Notes: generated by a model not told the origin, from the sequence alone. Shown: positions 44,504 through 53,029, numbered from the stretch's first letter. The stretch: 61,504 nucleotides of DNA from CAWDMN01 sp963803155 (GCA_963803155.1 CAWDMN010000058.1:1-61504); one strand, 5' to 3'. Made by a program: numbers and translations.

Positions 44504-44542
44504 GTTGGCATAGATGGGCAAGACGGCAGCGCTATTCATGGC

Positions 44543-44745
44543 AACGCGCGAAGGATCGCGCGTTCCACCCGCTTGCCAAAAGGCGAAGCTGGCGCAGCGA
44601 CGCACGAGGGATCGCGCGTTCCATTCCCCTTGCCAAAAGGCGAAGCTGGCGCAGCGACGCACGAGGGATCGCGCGTTCCATTCCCCTTGCCAAAAGGCGA
44701 AGCTGGCGCAGCGACGCGCGAGGGATCGCGCGTCCCACCTCTACG
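44543..44745. repeat. 57-bp tandem repeat, about 3.5 units
   Basis: The marker GGCGAAGCTGGCGCAGCGAC recurs at 44582, 44639 and 44696, giving an exact 57-base period, and a partial unit precedes it. Each unit holds CGAGGGATCGCGCG, also seen in the composite repeats at 33 and 40.5 kb. Because 57 is a multiple of 3, all frames stay open; the overlapping frames here are artefacts. Confidence 0.92.
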
Positions 44746-44769
44746 CGAATCATTGTTGGGGTAAACACT

Positions 44770-44864
44770 TAGCCACGGATGAACGCTGATGAAAAGCGGA
44801 TAAAGACAAATCTCGAATCCCATTTCATCCACGCAAATCCGCGTTTATCTGCGGCTAGAAAGTC
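44770..44864. repeat. Imperfect inverted repeat (TTAGCC...GGCTA type)
   Basis: TAGCCACGGATGAACGCTGA at the left is mirrored by CAAATCCGCGTTTATCTGCGGCTA at the right. The remaining bases to 44987 carry no gene. Confidence 0.65.
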
Positions 44865-44987
44865 CAAACCCGTGGATTGGAGTTAAAAGCAATATCAGTG
44901 GCTACGTCAAATAGGAAAGAATTTCCAACAAGCTTGCTTCACTTGGCCAGCGCATAAGGCTCGCTGCCAGGTGAGCAGCAAGGCTAA

Positions 44988-46160
44988 CTACTTTTTCTTC
45001 TCATTGAAGATCCGTCCCGGATTATCCTTTACCAGCAGCCCTTCCCCGTGTCCACCCAAGTCAACCAGCAACTGTCGAAGCGACCCCTCGTACAGGACAT
45101 TATTACTAATCACACAATCTTGTAGAGCCTGATAAACAATGCCAAAGGACGGGCTCCACAAACCGCGTCCATCATCATCTCTTCCGGCCTGGAGGTTGTT
45201 CCCAACGCAGGTTACGCCGCGGGCCCCCTCAATAAAAAGTTGAGATGAATCATGACTCCCCGGGTCTGCCAATTTGCCGCTGCGCTTGAAGAAATTTCCG
45301 GTGAGGGTCATCTGCGAACAGGCTTCCCGGTTTTTTCGCAAAGCAATTCCGCAGGTCCCGGCCCGGTCTATGAAATTGCCCGTGATTTGATAGCCGTCCC
45401 CGCCGGCAATCAGAATGTTCTCCTGCGCGTTCCACTCCACCCGGTTTCCGGTGAATGTTACAGAAGCATTTTCCTCCCTGGCCGCAAAGCCGGCTCGTTT
45501 GTTCCCGGAGAACCAATTGTCCATGAGAAATCCATCCCAGCCGCGCAAATTCAGGCCATCTCCCTGATTAGAGGCCAGCATCGAGTGGCGAATGGAAAAG
45601 CACCAGGCCCGGGTAAGATTCACGCCATCTCCGCTGAAGCGAACCACCTGGCATCGTTCGATTCGGAATGCATCCTCGCGATCTCCATAGCTTTTTTTAT
45701 CGAGAAAAATTCCATGGATGTTTTTGCCCAGCTTCGCCCCATCCAGTGAGATTCCCTCGATGGTGGCGCCCCAGGCGCCGGTGATATTGATCAGGCATTT
45801 TGCGTTCTCGCTGACCAGTTTGATGACCGAACCTCCGGGCCCCCGGTAACTCCAAGCCGGGATTCCCACCAAAGCAGTGTTCGGCCTCATCTGGATCTCG
45901 GAGCTTAAATACGCTCCCGGTGGTACGAAGACCGCGCCGTGGCTTTCCGCGGCCGCGTCAATGGCCCTTTGAATAGCCTTTGTGTCATCTTCCTTCCCAT
46001 CTCCTTTGGCGCCAAATTGGCGGACATCCAGCAGCCCCTTGCTTCCGGCGGCACCTTCCGCATGCAGGAGTGTCGCCCCGGCCAGACAAGAGACGCTGCT
46101 CAGGAATGCGCTCTTTGCCATTTCACGACGGCTACAATTTAAAAAGAATTCTTTGCCCAT
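44988..46160 (-). CDS. Secreted right-handed beta-helix protein (pectate lyase superfamily)
   Basis: The 390-residue protein begins with a Tat-like signal (CSRREMAKSAFLSSVSCLAGA). LLDVRQFGAKGDGKEDDTKAIQRAIDAA is the classic start of the pectate-lyase-superfamily helix. The rest is a series of short repeats with N and G turns (NITGAWGATIEGISLDG, LTGNFFKRSG, VISNNVLYEG). It may bind or cleave a polysaccharide. The start at 46160 has an AAGGAG site 8 bases upstream. It is the only minus-strand gene in this part of the glycan region. Confidence 0.83.
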   Translation of the reverse strand: MGKEFFLNCSRREMAKSAFLSSVSCLAGATLLHAEGAAGSKGLLDVRQFGAKGDGKEDDTKAIQRAIDAAAESHGAVFVPPGAYLSSEIQMRPNTALVGIPAWSYRGPGGSVIKLVSENAKCLINITGAWGATIEGISLDGAKLGKNIHGIFLDKKSYGDREDAFRIERCQVVRFSGDGVNLTRAWCFSIRHSMLASNQGDGLNLRGWDGFLMDNWFSGNKRAGFAAREENASVTFTGNRVEWNAQENILIAGGDGYQITGNFIDRAGTCGIALRKNREACSQMTLTGNFFKRSGKLADPGSHDSSQLFIEGARGVTCVGNNLQAGRDDDGRGLWSPSFGIVYQALQDCVISNNVLYEGSLRQLLVDLGGHGEGLLVKDNPGRIFNEKKK

Positions 46161-46340
46161 CTCTTTTCTCCTTCCCGCGAGCATCCGCTGAAAAACAATT
46201 GCTGACGCATTGGCGGTTCATTTAATAATAAGTTCGCCGCCAGTGTAATGCATTCGCGAAGGGAAAGCATCAGGTTTGGCCGAAAGAATTATTGCCCAAC
46301 CGGGGAGATGAGCGATGTCACTCCGATCCAGGCTTCATCC

Positions 46341-46400
46341 AAATTTCAAGGGAGTCGCCCATGCTAGCGCGGCTGGCACAACAAGAGGATGATAATATTC
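46341..46400 (-). repeat. Dispersed palindromic repeat A, copy 5
   Basis: AAATTTCAAGGGAGTCGCCC, the core TGCTAGC-GCG-GCTGGCA, then CAACAAGAGGATGATAATAT. Same order as copies 6 and 7. Confidence 0.75.
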
Positions 46401-46431
46401 AACTTCAATGGTCAGGTTCGGAAAAGAGAAG

Positions 46432-46592
46432 GCTAGCGCGGCTCCCCTTGGGTAAGGTTGAAAATCCGCCTTGGCGGAAGGGGCCGTCCGTCCCTGGACG
46501 GACGAGGGTGGTTGGATGCTGGCCAGGGCATGCTGTCGTACCACCCCGTCCGCCAAGCGGACACCCCTTTCCTCGTCGGAGGAGGGGAACAT
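46432..46592. repeat. Hairpin insert array between repeat A copies 5 and 6
   Basis: GTCCGTCCCTGGACGGAC is a near-perfect hairpin. GGTGGTTGGATGCTGGCCAG followed by ACCACCCCGTCCGCC also appears, in changed form, at about 46956-46992. CTCCCCTT at the left and AGGAGGGG at the right close the array. Confidence 0.7.
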
Positions 46593-46621
46593 TGCCTATG
46601 CCTTCGGTTGCCGCATAACAG

Positions 46622-46683
46622 GGATTTTCTGAGGAGCCACTCATGCCAGCACGGCTGGCTCAACAAGATGATGAAAATATTCA
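46622..46683 (-). repeat. Dispersed palindromic repeat A, copy 6
   Basis: GGATTTTCTGAGGAGCCACT, the core TGCCAGC-ACG-GCTGGCT, then CAACAAGATGATGAAAATAT. Confidence 0.8.
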
Positions 46684-46698
46684 TGCTGGGCGGCTAAG

Positions 46699-46771
46699 AG
46701 GTAGGGCCGGTTCGCCGAACCGGCCGCCTATGCTAGCGCAGACGGCGCTTTCGGCGAAAGCGCCCTACCTG
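46699..46771. repeat. Nested hairpin insert between copies 6 and 7
   Basis: GGTAGGGC and GCCCTACC form the outer pair. Inside lie two hairpins, GGCCGGTTCGCCGAACCGGCC and GGCGCTTTCGGCGAAAGCGCC. Confidence 0.75.
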
Positions 46772-46823
46772 TAGACGCAGTTGGCTTGACTGATGCCGCC
46801 CATGATTTTTCAATTACTTACAG

Positions 46824-46880
46824 AGATTTTCTAGGGAGCTCCACATGCCAGCGTGCTGGCACAACAAGAGGATGAAAATC
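46824..46880 (-). repeat. Dispersed palindromic repeat A, copy 7
   Basis: GATTTTCTAGGGAGCTCCAC, the core TGCCAGC-G-TGCTGGCA, then CAACAAGAGGATGAAAATC. Confidence 0.8.
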
Positions 46881-46884
46881 TCCG

Positions 46885-47065
46885 GCGCGGCTCCCCTCCT
46901 TCGATAAGGAGGGGTCGTCTTGGTTCGCACATGCGAACCAAGACGGGGGGTGGTTCGATGCTGCCAGGGCAGGCGGTCGCACCACCCCGCCCTACGGGCA
47001 CCCCTCCTCGTCCGAGGAGGGGAGTTTGAAAGGTGCAACTCAACAGCGATTTTCTAGGGAGGAGA
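46885..47065. repeat. Hairpin insert array ending in a repeat A end module
   Basis: CCCCTCCTTCGATAAGGAGGGG, GTCTTGGTTCGCA with TGCGAACCAAGAC, and CCCCTCCTCGTCCGAGGAGGGG are strong hairpins. GATTTTCTAGGGAGGAG at 47048 repeats the end module and lies about 90 bases before the next gene. No gene is seen between 46161 and 47140. Confidence 0.78.
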
Positions 47066-47140
47066 GGGAAATATAGTTGACATTTGGGGCAGCATATTTC
47101 ATACCTTAAAGAACATGATGAATGAAAGGAGCCTCCAGCC

Positions 47141-48295
47141 TTGATATCGAGACGCCAATGCCTGCAATGGGCCGCGGCAAGCCCCTTGCTTCCCGCGATG
47201 GGATTGAATTCCGCCACTCCAGTGGACTCAATTAAAAAGAGGCTTCCTCCAAACCTTCCAGAGGGAGTCTCCGCGGTACTTTCGAATTCTCTAAATCGTG
47301 AACCCTCCTCCATCAACACCGATTGGTTTGGCTCGCTCTTGATGCAGGGCCTCCTTCAGTGGAACCGGAGGGGAATTTCGGAAGTAAAAGCATTCTCGCT
47401 GGCCTGGCTGGATCATCACTGGAACGCGAAAACCGTAAGCTCATACAGCGGACCGGCCTCGCGCGTCTTTCTGGCCGGAAAGATTCCAGTGACCACCTAT
47501 GCAGGCCATTACGGGCTTGCCTTCCCCTGCTACGAAATGGCCACTCAATTTCAAGAACCGCGAGCGCGCCAGGCTTGCCTTGACATTGCCCGGACGATTT
47601 TGCATCGCTCTTCGCGAAACCGCCTGGGGATGGTGAATCATGACGACAACGCCGAATTCGCGATTCCAGACACCTGCTATTTTGTGGTGGCTGCGCTCAT
47701 GATGGCCTCGCAACTGAGCGGAGAAGACCGTCAGGTCTATCAGGAACAAGCGCTCTTCCAACTGAGGACTTACGTCGACACCTTCCTGGTTCGGGAAACT
47801 GGATTGGTGCGCACCATTCTCTACAAAGAGGGTCTTGGAAAAACCTATTGGACCAGAGCCGCCGGCTGGCTGCTTTGGGCCATCACCAGCGTGCTGCGGC
47901 ATCTGCCTCCTTCCGCGCCCGAAACGGCGGGCTTCTTGAGGGATCTGCGATGCCTTGCCGATGGGCTAAAGCGGGTGCAGGATGCCGGTGGCGGATTTCA
48001 TGTGCTGCTCGACGAGCCTTCCACCCCGCTGGAGACCACCGGCTCCGTCATGTTTGCCGTGGGTTTGCACGAATCGATTCAGCGCGGCTGGCTGCCCAAC
48101 TCTTTCAGCCAATTAGTCTCCGCGGCCTGGCAATTTGCCGGAAAACAAATCACGGAGGATGGTCGCATCCTTCAAGCGTATACTGGATGGGCCGTGCCGG
48201 CTGAGGATCGCCAAATGTCCATGGATGAACACAAAATGGAGTGGATTCCCGGATTCATTCTCACCGCGGCAAGCACTTTATCCCAACCTGTCTGA
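47141..48295 (+). CDS. Tat-type GH88/GH105-like glycuronyl hydrolase
   Basis: The 384-residue protein starts at TTG with AAGGAG about 10 bases upstream; no in-frame ATG fits. The N-terminus SRRQCLQWAAASPLLPA looks like a Tat signal. The remainder has repeated helices with YWTRAAGWLLWAI and GGGFHVLLDEPSTPLETTGSVMF, resembling (alpha/alpha)6-barrel unsaturated glycuronyl hydrolases of GH88 and GH105. These remove the unsaturated sugar left by polysaccharide lyases, which would suit the beta-helix protein next door. The family match is moderate. Confidence 0.72.
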   Translation: MISRRQCLQWAAASPLLPAMGLNSATPVDSIKKRLPPNLPEGVSAVLSNSLNREPSSINTDWFGSLLMQGLLQWNRRGISEVKAFSLAWLDHHWNAKTVSSYSGPASRVFLAGKIPVTTYAGHYGLAFPCYEMATQFQEPRARQACLDIARTILHRSSRNRLGMVNHDDNAEFAIPDTCYFVVAALMMASQLSGEDRQVYQEQALFQLRTYVDTFLVRETGLVRTILYKEGLGKTYWTRAAGWLLWAITSVLRHLPPSAPETAGFLRDLRCLADGLKRVQDAGGGFHVLLDEPSTPLETTGSVMFAVGLHESIQRGWLPNSFSQLVSAAWQFAGKQITEDGRILQAYTGWAVPAEDRQMSMDEHKMEWIPGFILTAASTLSQPV

Positions 48296-48319
48296 GCCAG
48301 AACCAAAAGGAAAAAAACA

Positions 48320-48456
48320 TTAACCACAGAGGTCACGGAGAAATGTGAGGGGCAAAAACTTCGATCCGATTCATCCCAAAATCAGACAAGGTTGAAAATG
48401 GTTCAATTCCCTCAAGAACCTTGCTCTGCGTGCCTTCTGTGATCTCAGTGTTTATT
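48320..48456. repeat. Imperfect inverted repeat (ACCACAGAGGTCAC type)
   Basis: TTAACCACAGAGGTCACGGA near 48320 is mirrored by TTCTGTGATCTCAGTGTTTA near 48435. Similar sequences are scattered in many bacterial genomes. No gene lies within. Confidence 0.6.
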
Positions 48457-48508
48457 TTCGGCAACTACTCAGCACCCAGGCAGAGCAAATCAAAAGTTGC
48501 GCGAACAA

Positions 48509-48530
48509 TGAAATGTCCGGGGGGACATTT
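48509..48530. repeat. Perfect hairpin GAAATGTCC-GGGG-GGACATTTC
   Basis: A 9-bp perfect stem with a GGGG loop lies about 70 bases before the larger palindrome upstream of the metallo-hydrolase gene. Confidence 0.8.
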
Positions 48531-48577
48531 CATGTCGCGCTTCCAAAGATAACCCCGAAGGGGTGTAAGACGAATAG

Positions 48578-48616
48578 CCCAGGGTAAGAAAAGTGTGACA
48601 CTTTTCTTACCCTGGG
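48578..48616. repeat. 39-base perfect palindrome
   Basis: CCCAGGGTAAGAAAAGTGT, one G, and its exact inverse form a 19-bp stem with a one-base loop. It ends 66 bases before the metallo-hydrolase start codon, so it would lie in the 5' leader if the promoter is upstream. It is preceded by AACCCCGAAGGGGT. Confidence 0.92.
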
Positions 48617-48681
48617 TGAACGATCCACCCCAAGATAACGTATTGCACTCCCTTGCTTTTCCTTCAAGGAGGACGAACAAG

Positions 48682-50586
48682 ATGTCAATGCCGATGCGGC
48701 TTTTAGCTGTTTGCTTTTTTGTCGCTATTAGTTTTCTGAATGTCTTTGCGCAAAAACCCGACCCGCCGGTTCGCTTTGCCCGAACTTTTCCCTCGGATCC
48801 CGCCCGCAAGCACAATCAGGATTTCCGTCCTTCGGGCTCTTTCAAGCAAATCAGTGAACACCTTTATGTTTTCGATGACACCTGCAAAGTGTATGCCGTC
48901 GTGAAGAGCCGCCAGGCACTGTTGGTGGGATTTGGTTCGGGCGAAATTCTCGGCCACCTGAAATTGATGGGAATCCAACGGGCCGATCAGGTTCTGCTCA
49001 CGCATCATCATCGCGAACAGGCGCAAGGGCTGAACAACCTTCACCCGATTCCCTTCGAAGTGGTGATCCCCGAGCGGGAGTCGTTGTATTTCGAGAATGT
49101 CGAGTCCTTCTGGAAAAACGTGCGGCTTTATATCAACTACGATTGCCGCTCGCATTGGAACACTCTGCGCCAAAGCATCCATGTGGCGAGAAAAGTCAAA
49201 GACGGCGATTCGATCTCATGGAACGGATTTGTCTTCAAAGTGCTGGCAACCCCGGGTCCCACGGATCACTCGATTTCTTATGTCGTCGAAATCGACGGCA
49301 AAAAAATCGTCTTTTGCGGAAATCTTCTTTCAGCGGCAGGCAAGGCCCCCAACTGGTTTGATCTGCATTGGGACTACTATGGTTTCACCCAAGGAATCGA
49401 CGCCTCTGACGCCTCTTTCGCCAAAATCGGCGCCGAAAAGCCGGACCTGCTCCTTCCTTCTCATGGAGAGCCAATCGCCAATCCACAGTCAGCCATGGAA
49501 GCCAACAGCCGCCTGTATTCCACGCTGCGTACGATGCTGGTTCCGAATGAAATGCAGAGAGTTCATCAGGAGGTGCGCCAAATTCTCCCACATCTGGTTT
49601 TTGTCGGCGCCAACTGTTATGCCATCCTTTCGGATAGCGGAAAGGCTTTTCTGTGGGACTACGGCTATGTCGAGCGCAGCCGCATCGATGAATTAAAGGA
49701 AAGATTCAAGGTCAAGCAGATTGATGCCGTCTCTTTCAGCCACTATCACGATGATCACATCATTCGGGCCTGGGAACTTCTGCCGGAAAATACCCAATTT
49801 TGGGTTTATGAAAATATGCGAGACATTTTTGAGAATCCCGTTCGATTCCGGCTCCCTTGCCTGGTTCCCTTCCCAATCAAGGCCGACAGGGTTCTCCGCG
49901 ATGGAGAGATCATTAAATGGGAAGAATATAGTTTTAGGTTTTATCACCTGCCTGGCCAGACCGAGTTTCACCAGGGGCTCTCCGTTTTGCTGGATGGAAA
50001 GAAGGTGATGTTTACAGGCGACAACACCTGGAACAAGTCAAATCCCGCCAAGACCCGCAACGGGCCGCTGGTACCGCAAAATGTTTATTTCCTGGACGGC
50101 GGATTTATCGCTTGCGCGCAGAAGATGCTCGACTATGGACCCGATCTGGTGTGCCCCGCTCACACTGAAGAATATTCTCCCACCCGGAAAGATCTGGAAG
50201 AGTTTAAAGACTGGGCATTGCGGCTGCGGGAGGTCATGACTCAACTGGTCGATCAACCCGATCCGAATTTTGGAGTGGATTCCCTCTGGTGCCATTTTTA
50301 CCCCTACCGGACCATTGCCGCTCCGGGCCAGGGTTTCACTCTCGATTTGCACCTGCGCAATCACCTTTTCAAAGAAGCAACCGTTCAAGTCGAGCTGAAA
50401 TTTCCGGTCGAGTTGAAGTGCAATTCAAGCAGAAGGAATTTTCGGATACCCGCCAAGACTGAAGCGGTAGTTCCCTTTCTACTCCAGCGGGAGACTTCTT
50501 CAAAACCAGGCCGAAGCGTGATCACCGCGGACATCACCATCAATGGCTGCCGCATCGGAGAATTTGCCGAAGCCCTGGCGGATTGA
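48682..50586 (+). CDS. Secreted protein with two metallo-beta-lactamase domains
   Basis: The 634-residue protein has a signal peptide (about 1-23, ending NVFAQ). The first MBL-like domain (about 50-300) has H108-H-H-R-E-Q in place of HxHxDH, so its metal site is incomplete. The second domain (about 300-550) has the canonical H354-YHDD-H. GHL and CPAHTEEYSP segments supply further ligands. The last 100 residues look like a beta-sandwich (FTLDLHLRNHLFKEATVQVEL). It is presumably a periplasmic hydrolase; the substrate is unknown. AAGGAGG lies about 9 bases before the ATG at 48682; the longer frame begins inside the palindrome. Confidence 0.85.
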   Translation: MSMPMRLLAVCFFVAISFLNVFAQKPDPPVRFARTFPSDPARKHNQDFRPSGSFKQISEHLYVFDDTCKVYAVVKSRQALLVGFGSGEILGHLKLMGIQRADQVLLTHHHREQAQGLNNLHPIPFEVVIPERESLYFENVESFWKNVRLYINYDCRSHWNTLRQSIHVARKVKDGDSISWNGFVFKVLATPGPTDHSISYVVEIDGKKIVFCGNLLSAAGKAPNWFDLHWDYYGFTQGIDASDASFAKIGAEKPDLLLPSHGEPIANPQSAMEANSRLYSTLRTMLVPNEMQRVHQEVRQILPHLVFVGANCYAILSDSGKAFLWDYGYVERSRIDELKERFKVKQIDAVSFSHYHDDHIIRAWELLPENTQFWVYENMRDIFENPVRFRLPCLVPFPIKADRVLRDGEIIKWEEYSFRFYHLPGQTEFHQGLSVLLDGKKVMFTGDNTWNKSNPAKTRNGPLVPQNVYFLDGGFIACAQKMLDYGPDLVCPAHTEEYSPTRKDLEEFKDWALRLREVMTQLVDQPDPNFGVDSLWCHFYPYRTIAAPGQGFTLDLHLRNHLFKEATVQVELKFPVELKCNSSRRNFRIPAKTEAVVPFLLQRETSSKPGRSVITADITINGCRIGEFAEALAD

Positions 50587-50872
50587 CCACTTCATGATTT
50601 CCATGTCCTGACGAAAGCATACGAAGTCCGCCCGCAATCGGGTAAATTGGAGGACTTTTTGGGAGTTCATTCCTCTGGCGAATCACCTCGTGGCGTCTAC
50701 CTGCAGCCGTTTTTGTCGACTGCAAAAAATTGGGTAGAACAGCATTTACAAACGGATTTTGACGTGGTAATCTTTACGGCGCTTGTTTCTCATCGGACGA
50801 AGAAGCCGTTAGTCCTGAGGAAATGAGCGAAAGCTTTTACCACAATTTTAATCCTGCCTTATAAACAGTAGA

Positions 50873-50961
50873 GCCGGAGTGGCGGAATTGGCAGACGCAC
50901 TAGACTCAAAATCTAGCGTGGGTTACCCCACGTGAGGGTTCAAGTCCCTCCTCCGGCACCA
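50873..50961 (+). tRNA. tRNA-Leu (anticodon CAA)
   Basis: GCCGGAG at 50873 pairs with CTCCGGC at 50951-50957 to form the acceptor stem, followed by ACCA, so CCA is encoded. The anticodon stem CTAGA/TCTAG encloses CTCAAAA, giving anticodon CAA. A long variable arm (GTGGG...CCCAC) and the GGTTCAAGTCC T-arm are present, as expected for a class II leucine tRNA. Confidence 0.95.
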
Positions 50962-51148
50962 AAAAGTTAAAACTCCCGCACCAATTTCCCCTCATCAAAT
51001 GGGCGTGGAACGGTGTTAATCCGCCCTCTCCCTTTAGGTCCAGTTCGGACATCTGTCAAGAATAAAGAGATCAAGCCCTCTGCCCCTGGACAAGGAAGTA
51101 ACCATGCTTTTTCGCCGTCCCGCTATCCCGGCTAACTAAGTGATTGTT

Positions 51149-51481
51149 CTAAGATCTTGCTTCAACCGACAAACGTAAATTTAAAACTTTTAACAGTGCC
51201 GCCAAGCTGGAAAGACGAGGATTTCCTTTTGCGGAAAGGATACGATAAGCGTTCTCTCTGTTTAGGCCCGATTCCCTGGAAGCCTTTGTGGCTCCATAAG
51301 CCGCCACCACATCGCGGAGAGCAAGCAAGAAAACCCGTGGATCGTCATCTTGCATGGCTTCATTTAAATATCCCGCGGCCTCTTGAGGATCTTTTAAGGA
51401 GCCCAACAAATATTCCCGGTAAGGTTTCGCTGGTTTAATGCTTCCAACTTGGCTTTTCCGTTTTTCTAATTTGATAGTCAT
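51149..51481 (-). CDS. HigA-like antitoxin (helix-turn-helix)
   Basis: The 110-residue protein resembles the antidote proteins found beside Gp49-like toxins. YREYLLGSLKDPQEAAGYLNEAM at the start, ALRDVVAAYGATKASRESGLNRENAYRILS (the helix-turn-helix) and NPRLSSLAALLKVLNLRLSV follow the family closely. It should bind and neutralise the toxin and repress the operon. The ATG at 51481 lies inside the toxin gene, which it overlaps by 47 bases, with AAAGGA about 10 bases upstream; the longer frame from 51658 is the toxin gene in another frame. Confidence 0.88.
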   Translation of the reverse strand: MTIKLEKRKSQVGSIKPAKPYREYLLGSLKDPQEAAGYLNEAMQDDDPRVFLLALRDVVAAYGATKASRESGLNRENAYRILSAKGNPRLSSLAALLKVLNLRLSVEARS

Positions 51482-51791
51482 TCCAATATTCCTTTGCCCT
51501 GTGGATGTCTCGTTCCTGCGTCCGCTTGGTGCCCCCAATAAACAAGAGCAATAAGGTTTTTCCCGTTTGGCAGAAGTAGAGCCGGAATCCCGGGCCGAAG
51601 TTAAAACGCATCTCATATAGCCTGGAGTCGATTGCCTTGCAGTCTCCCCAATTCCCAAGGCGCAACCGCACCAGCCGGGCTTTGATTCGTTGCCTGGAGA
51701 CAGGCTCTTTTAGCCCTTCAAGCCAGTTTTCCAATGGGCACTTGCCTTTTGCATCGACATAAAACTCAAGCGTGTATTCCGGCATTTCCAT
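51435..51791 (-). CDS. RelE/HigB-type toxin (phage Gp49-like)
   Basis: The protein of about 118 residues has the fold and order of Gp49-like type II toxins: LEFYVDAKGKCPLENWLEGL, RIKARLVRLRLGNWGDCK, LYEMRFNFGPGFRLYF and LLLFIGGTKRTQERDIHRAKEYWND. Characterised relatives cut mRNA on the ribosome. The start is Met 51791 or 51785; the frame is open to 51824. The toxin gene comes first and the antitoxin second, the order seen in HigBA systems. Confidence 0.9.
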   Translation of the reverse strand: MEMPEYTLEFYVDAKGKCPLENWLEGLKEPVSRQRIKARLVRLRLGNWGDCKAIDSRLYEMRFNFGPGFRLYFCQTGKTLLLLFIGGTKRTQERDIHRAKEYWNDYQIRKTEKPSWKH

Positions 51792-52096
51792 TCCCGCCAA
51801 TTCATCATTTTTATTGTAGCTCATGTGCTACATATTTTTAAAATTTAAAACACTTTTGAATCTTTTTTTTTCGGGGTTAATATTGTTGTTATCAATCATT
51901 TTTTTCAAATAGGAATGACACGGGATTTTCCGGGACATTCAGGGGACCATAAAACCTCGAACTGAAGGTTGCCGCCCATTTCATTGCATGGTCTGGCTCC
52001 TAGAAAGGAGGGTTAGCGGAACAACCGTAGTCGTCTGCCTTTTGGAAATCATGTAACTTATTGAGAAGTTCCTAACTTTTCGAAAGGAGATTTAAA

Positions 52097-52588
52097 ATGA
52101 AACTCGCAAGAATCGTTTCTTTTGCAATTGTAGGATTGTTTGGTTTGGCTCTGCTAGTTTTTGCTCAAGTGCAGCATAATACATGGAATGTCAATGTGCC
52201 AATTGACTACTACTTGACTCCCACTGATTATCCCTGCCTTACTGAGACTGTCCATGTCTCTGGTTCCTATGAGGAGAAAGGGGATTGGTTTTACACTCCG
52301 AGTTCCGGGCTGCATTGGAATCTCCACCAAACGACCAAAAACATGACGGCAGTCGGTATGGATACGGGAATGAAATATGAATACAGTGGTCCTTTGACGT
52401 ACACCCAAAACGGGGTGACTGACGTTCTGGATAATCCAGTAGAAGCCACATGGATCAATCACAACCATTACGTCGGACCTGGTCATCTGGGTAAAATTGA
52501 CTTACTCACTGTCTGGCACGCTACTTGGGACATCAACACAGGGGAAGTGAAGGTAGAAGTGTTTAAGGACAAAGTGCGTTGCCAATGA
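52097..52588 (+). CDS. Secreted protein of unknown function
   Basis: The 163-residue protein has a clear signal peptide (about 1-23, ending LVFAQ). The mature part is beta-rich with many aromatic residues (WNVNVPIDYYLTPTDYPC, HWNLHQTTKN, WINHNHYVGPGHLGKIDLL) and two cysteines that could pair. AAAGGAG lies about 8 bases before the ATG. I do not recognise a family. It stands alone between the toxin-antitoxin pair and a MITE-like element. Confidence 0.65.
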   Translation: MKLARIVSFAIVGLFGLALLVFAQVQHNTWNVNVPIDYYLTPTDYPCLTETVHVSGSYEEKGDWFYTPSSGLHWNLHQTTKNMTAVGMDTGMKYEYSGPLTYTQNGVTDVLDNPVEATWINHNHYVGPGHLGKIDLLTVWHATWDINTGEVKVEVFKDKVRCQ

Positions 52589-52697
52589 TCATGAACAGGC
52601 GGGGGCATCTGCCGAGTAAAGAGAAAAGGATACCTGTTTTTGGAAAAGGGGGTAGCGCGAGACCACTTCAAGCCGACTTTAGGGCATCCAATTTTAT

Positions 52698-52965
52698 GGT
52701 CGTACCAAACAAGACTTGCAGTGGATGAGAAATACAGCCGATTTCAGGGCCCTTTTTGGGCCTTAAAAGCCTCTTTTTGCTTCTTAAAAGTGATCTTCAA
52801 GAAAACGGGTGAGGGTGAGGACATTTTCAAAACGATGTTGCTCCGCCTATTCCTCATCTCCTTAAACGCCGCTTTTTAGGGCAAAAAAGGGCAGTTTAAT
52901 CCCCAAAATTATGCCCTAAATCTGCCGCATCCTGCTCCCAGTGAGGATCTTGCTTGGTCCGACCC
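52698..52965. mobile_element. MITE-like element B, copy 1
   Basis: About 268 bases with related inverted ends: left TGGTCGTACCAAACAAGACT (slightly diverged), right ending GATCTTGCTTGGTCCGACCC. The inside shares ACAGCCGATTTCAGGGCCC, AAAACGGGTGAGGGTGAG and ATGTTGCTCCGCCTATTCCT with the copy at 58.6 kb. It has no open frame. Confidence 0.85.
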
Positions 52966-53029
52966 AGATTACGCTTGAGATTCACGAACGCCTGCTCCCT
53001 GTCAGATCACTCTTGTTCAAAAACTCATC

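Noticed and set aside
44543..44745. CRISPR array
   Set aside because: The units are contiguous 57-bp repeats without unique spacers, and no cas gene is near.
44329..44832. Frames with repeated AIPRASLRQ or GEAGAAT units
   Set aside because: They are readings of the 57-bp tandem repeat, whose length is a multiple of 3.
46335..47319. Multiple frames of 70-160 residues in the intergenic stretch
   Set aside because: They fall in palindromic repeat modules, open on both strands at once, and show no family features.
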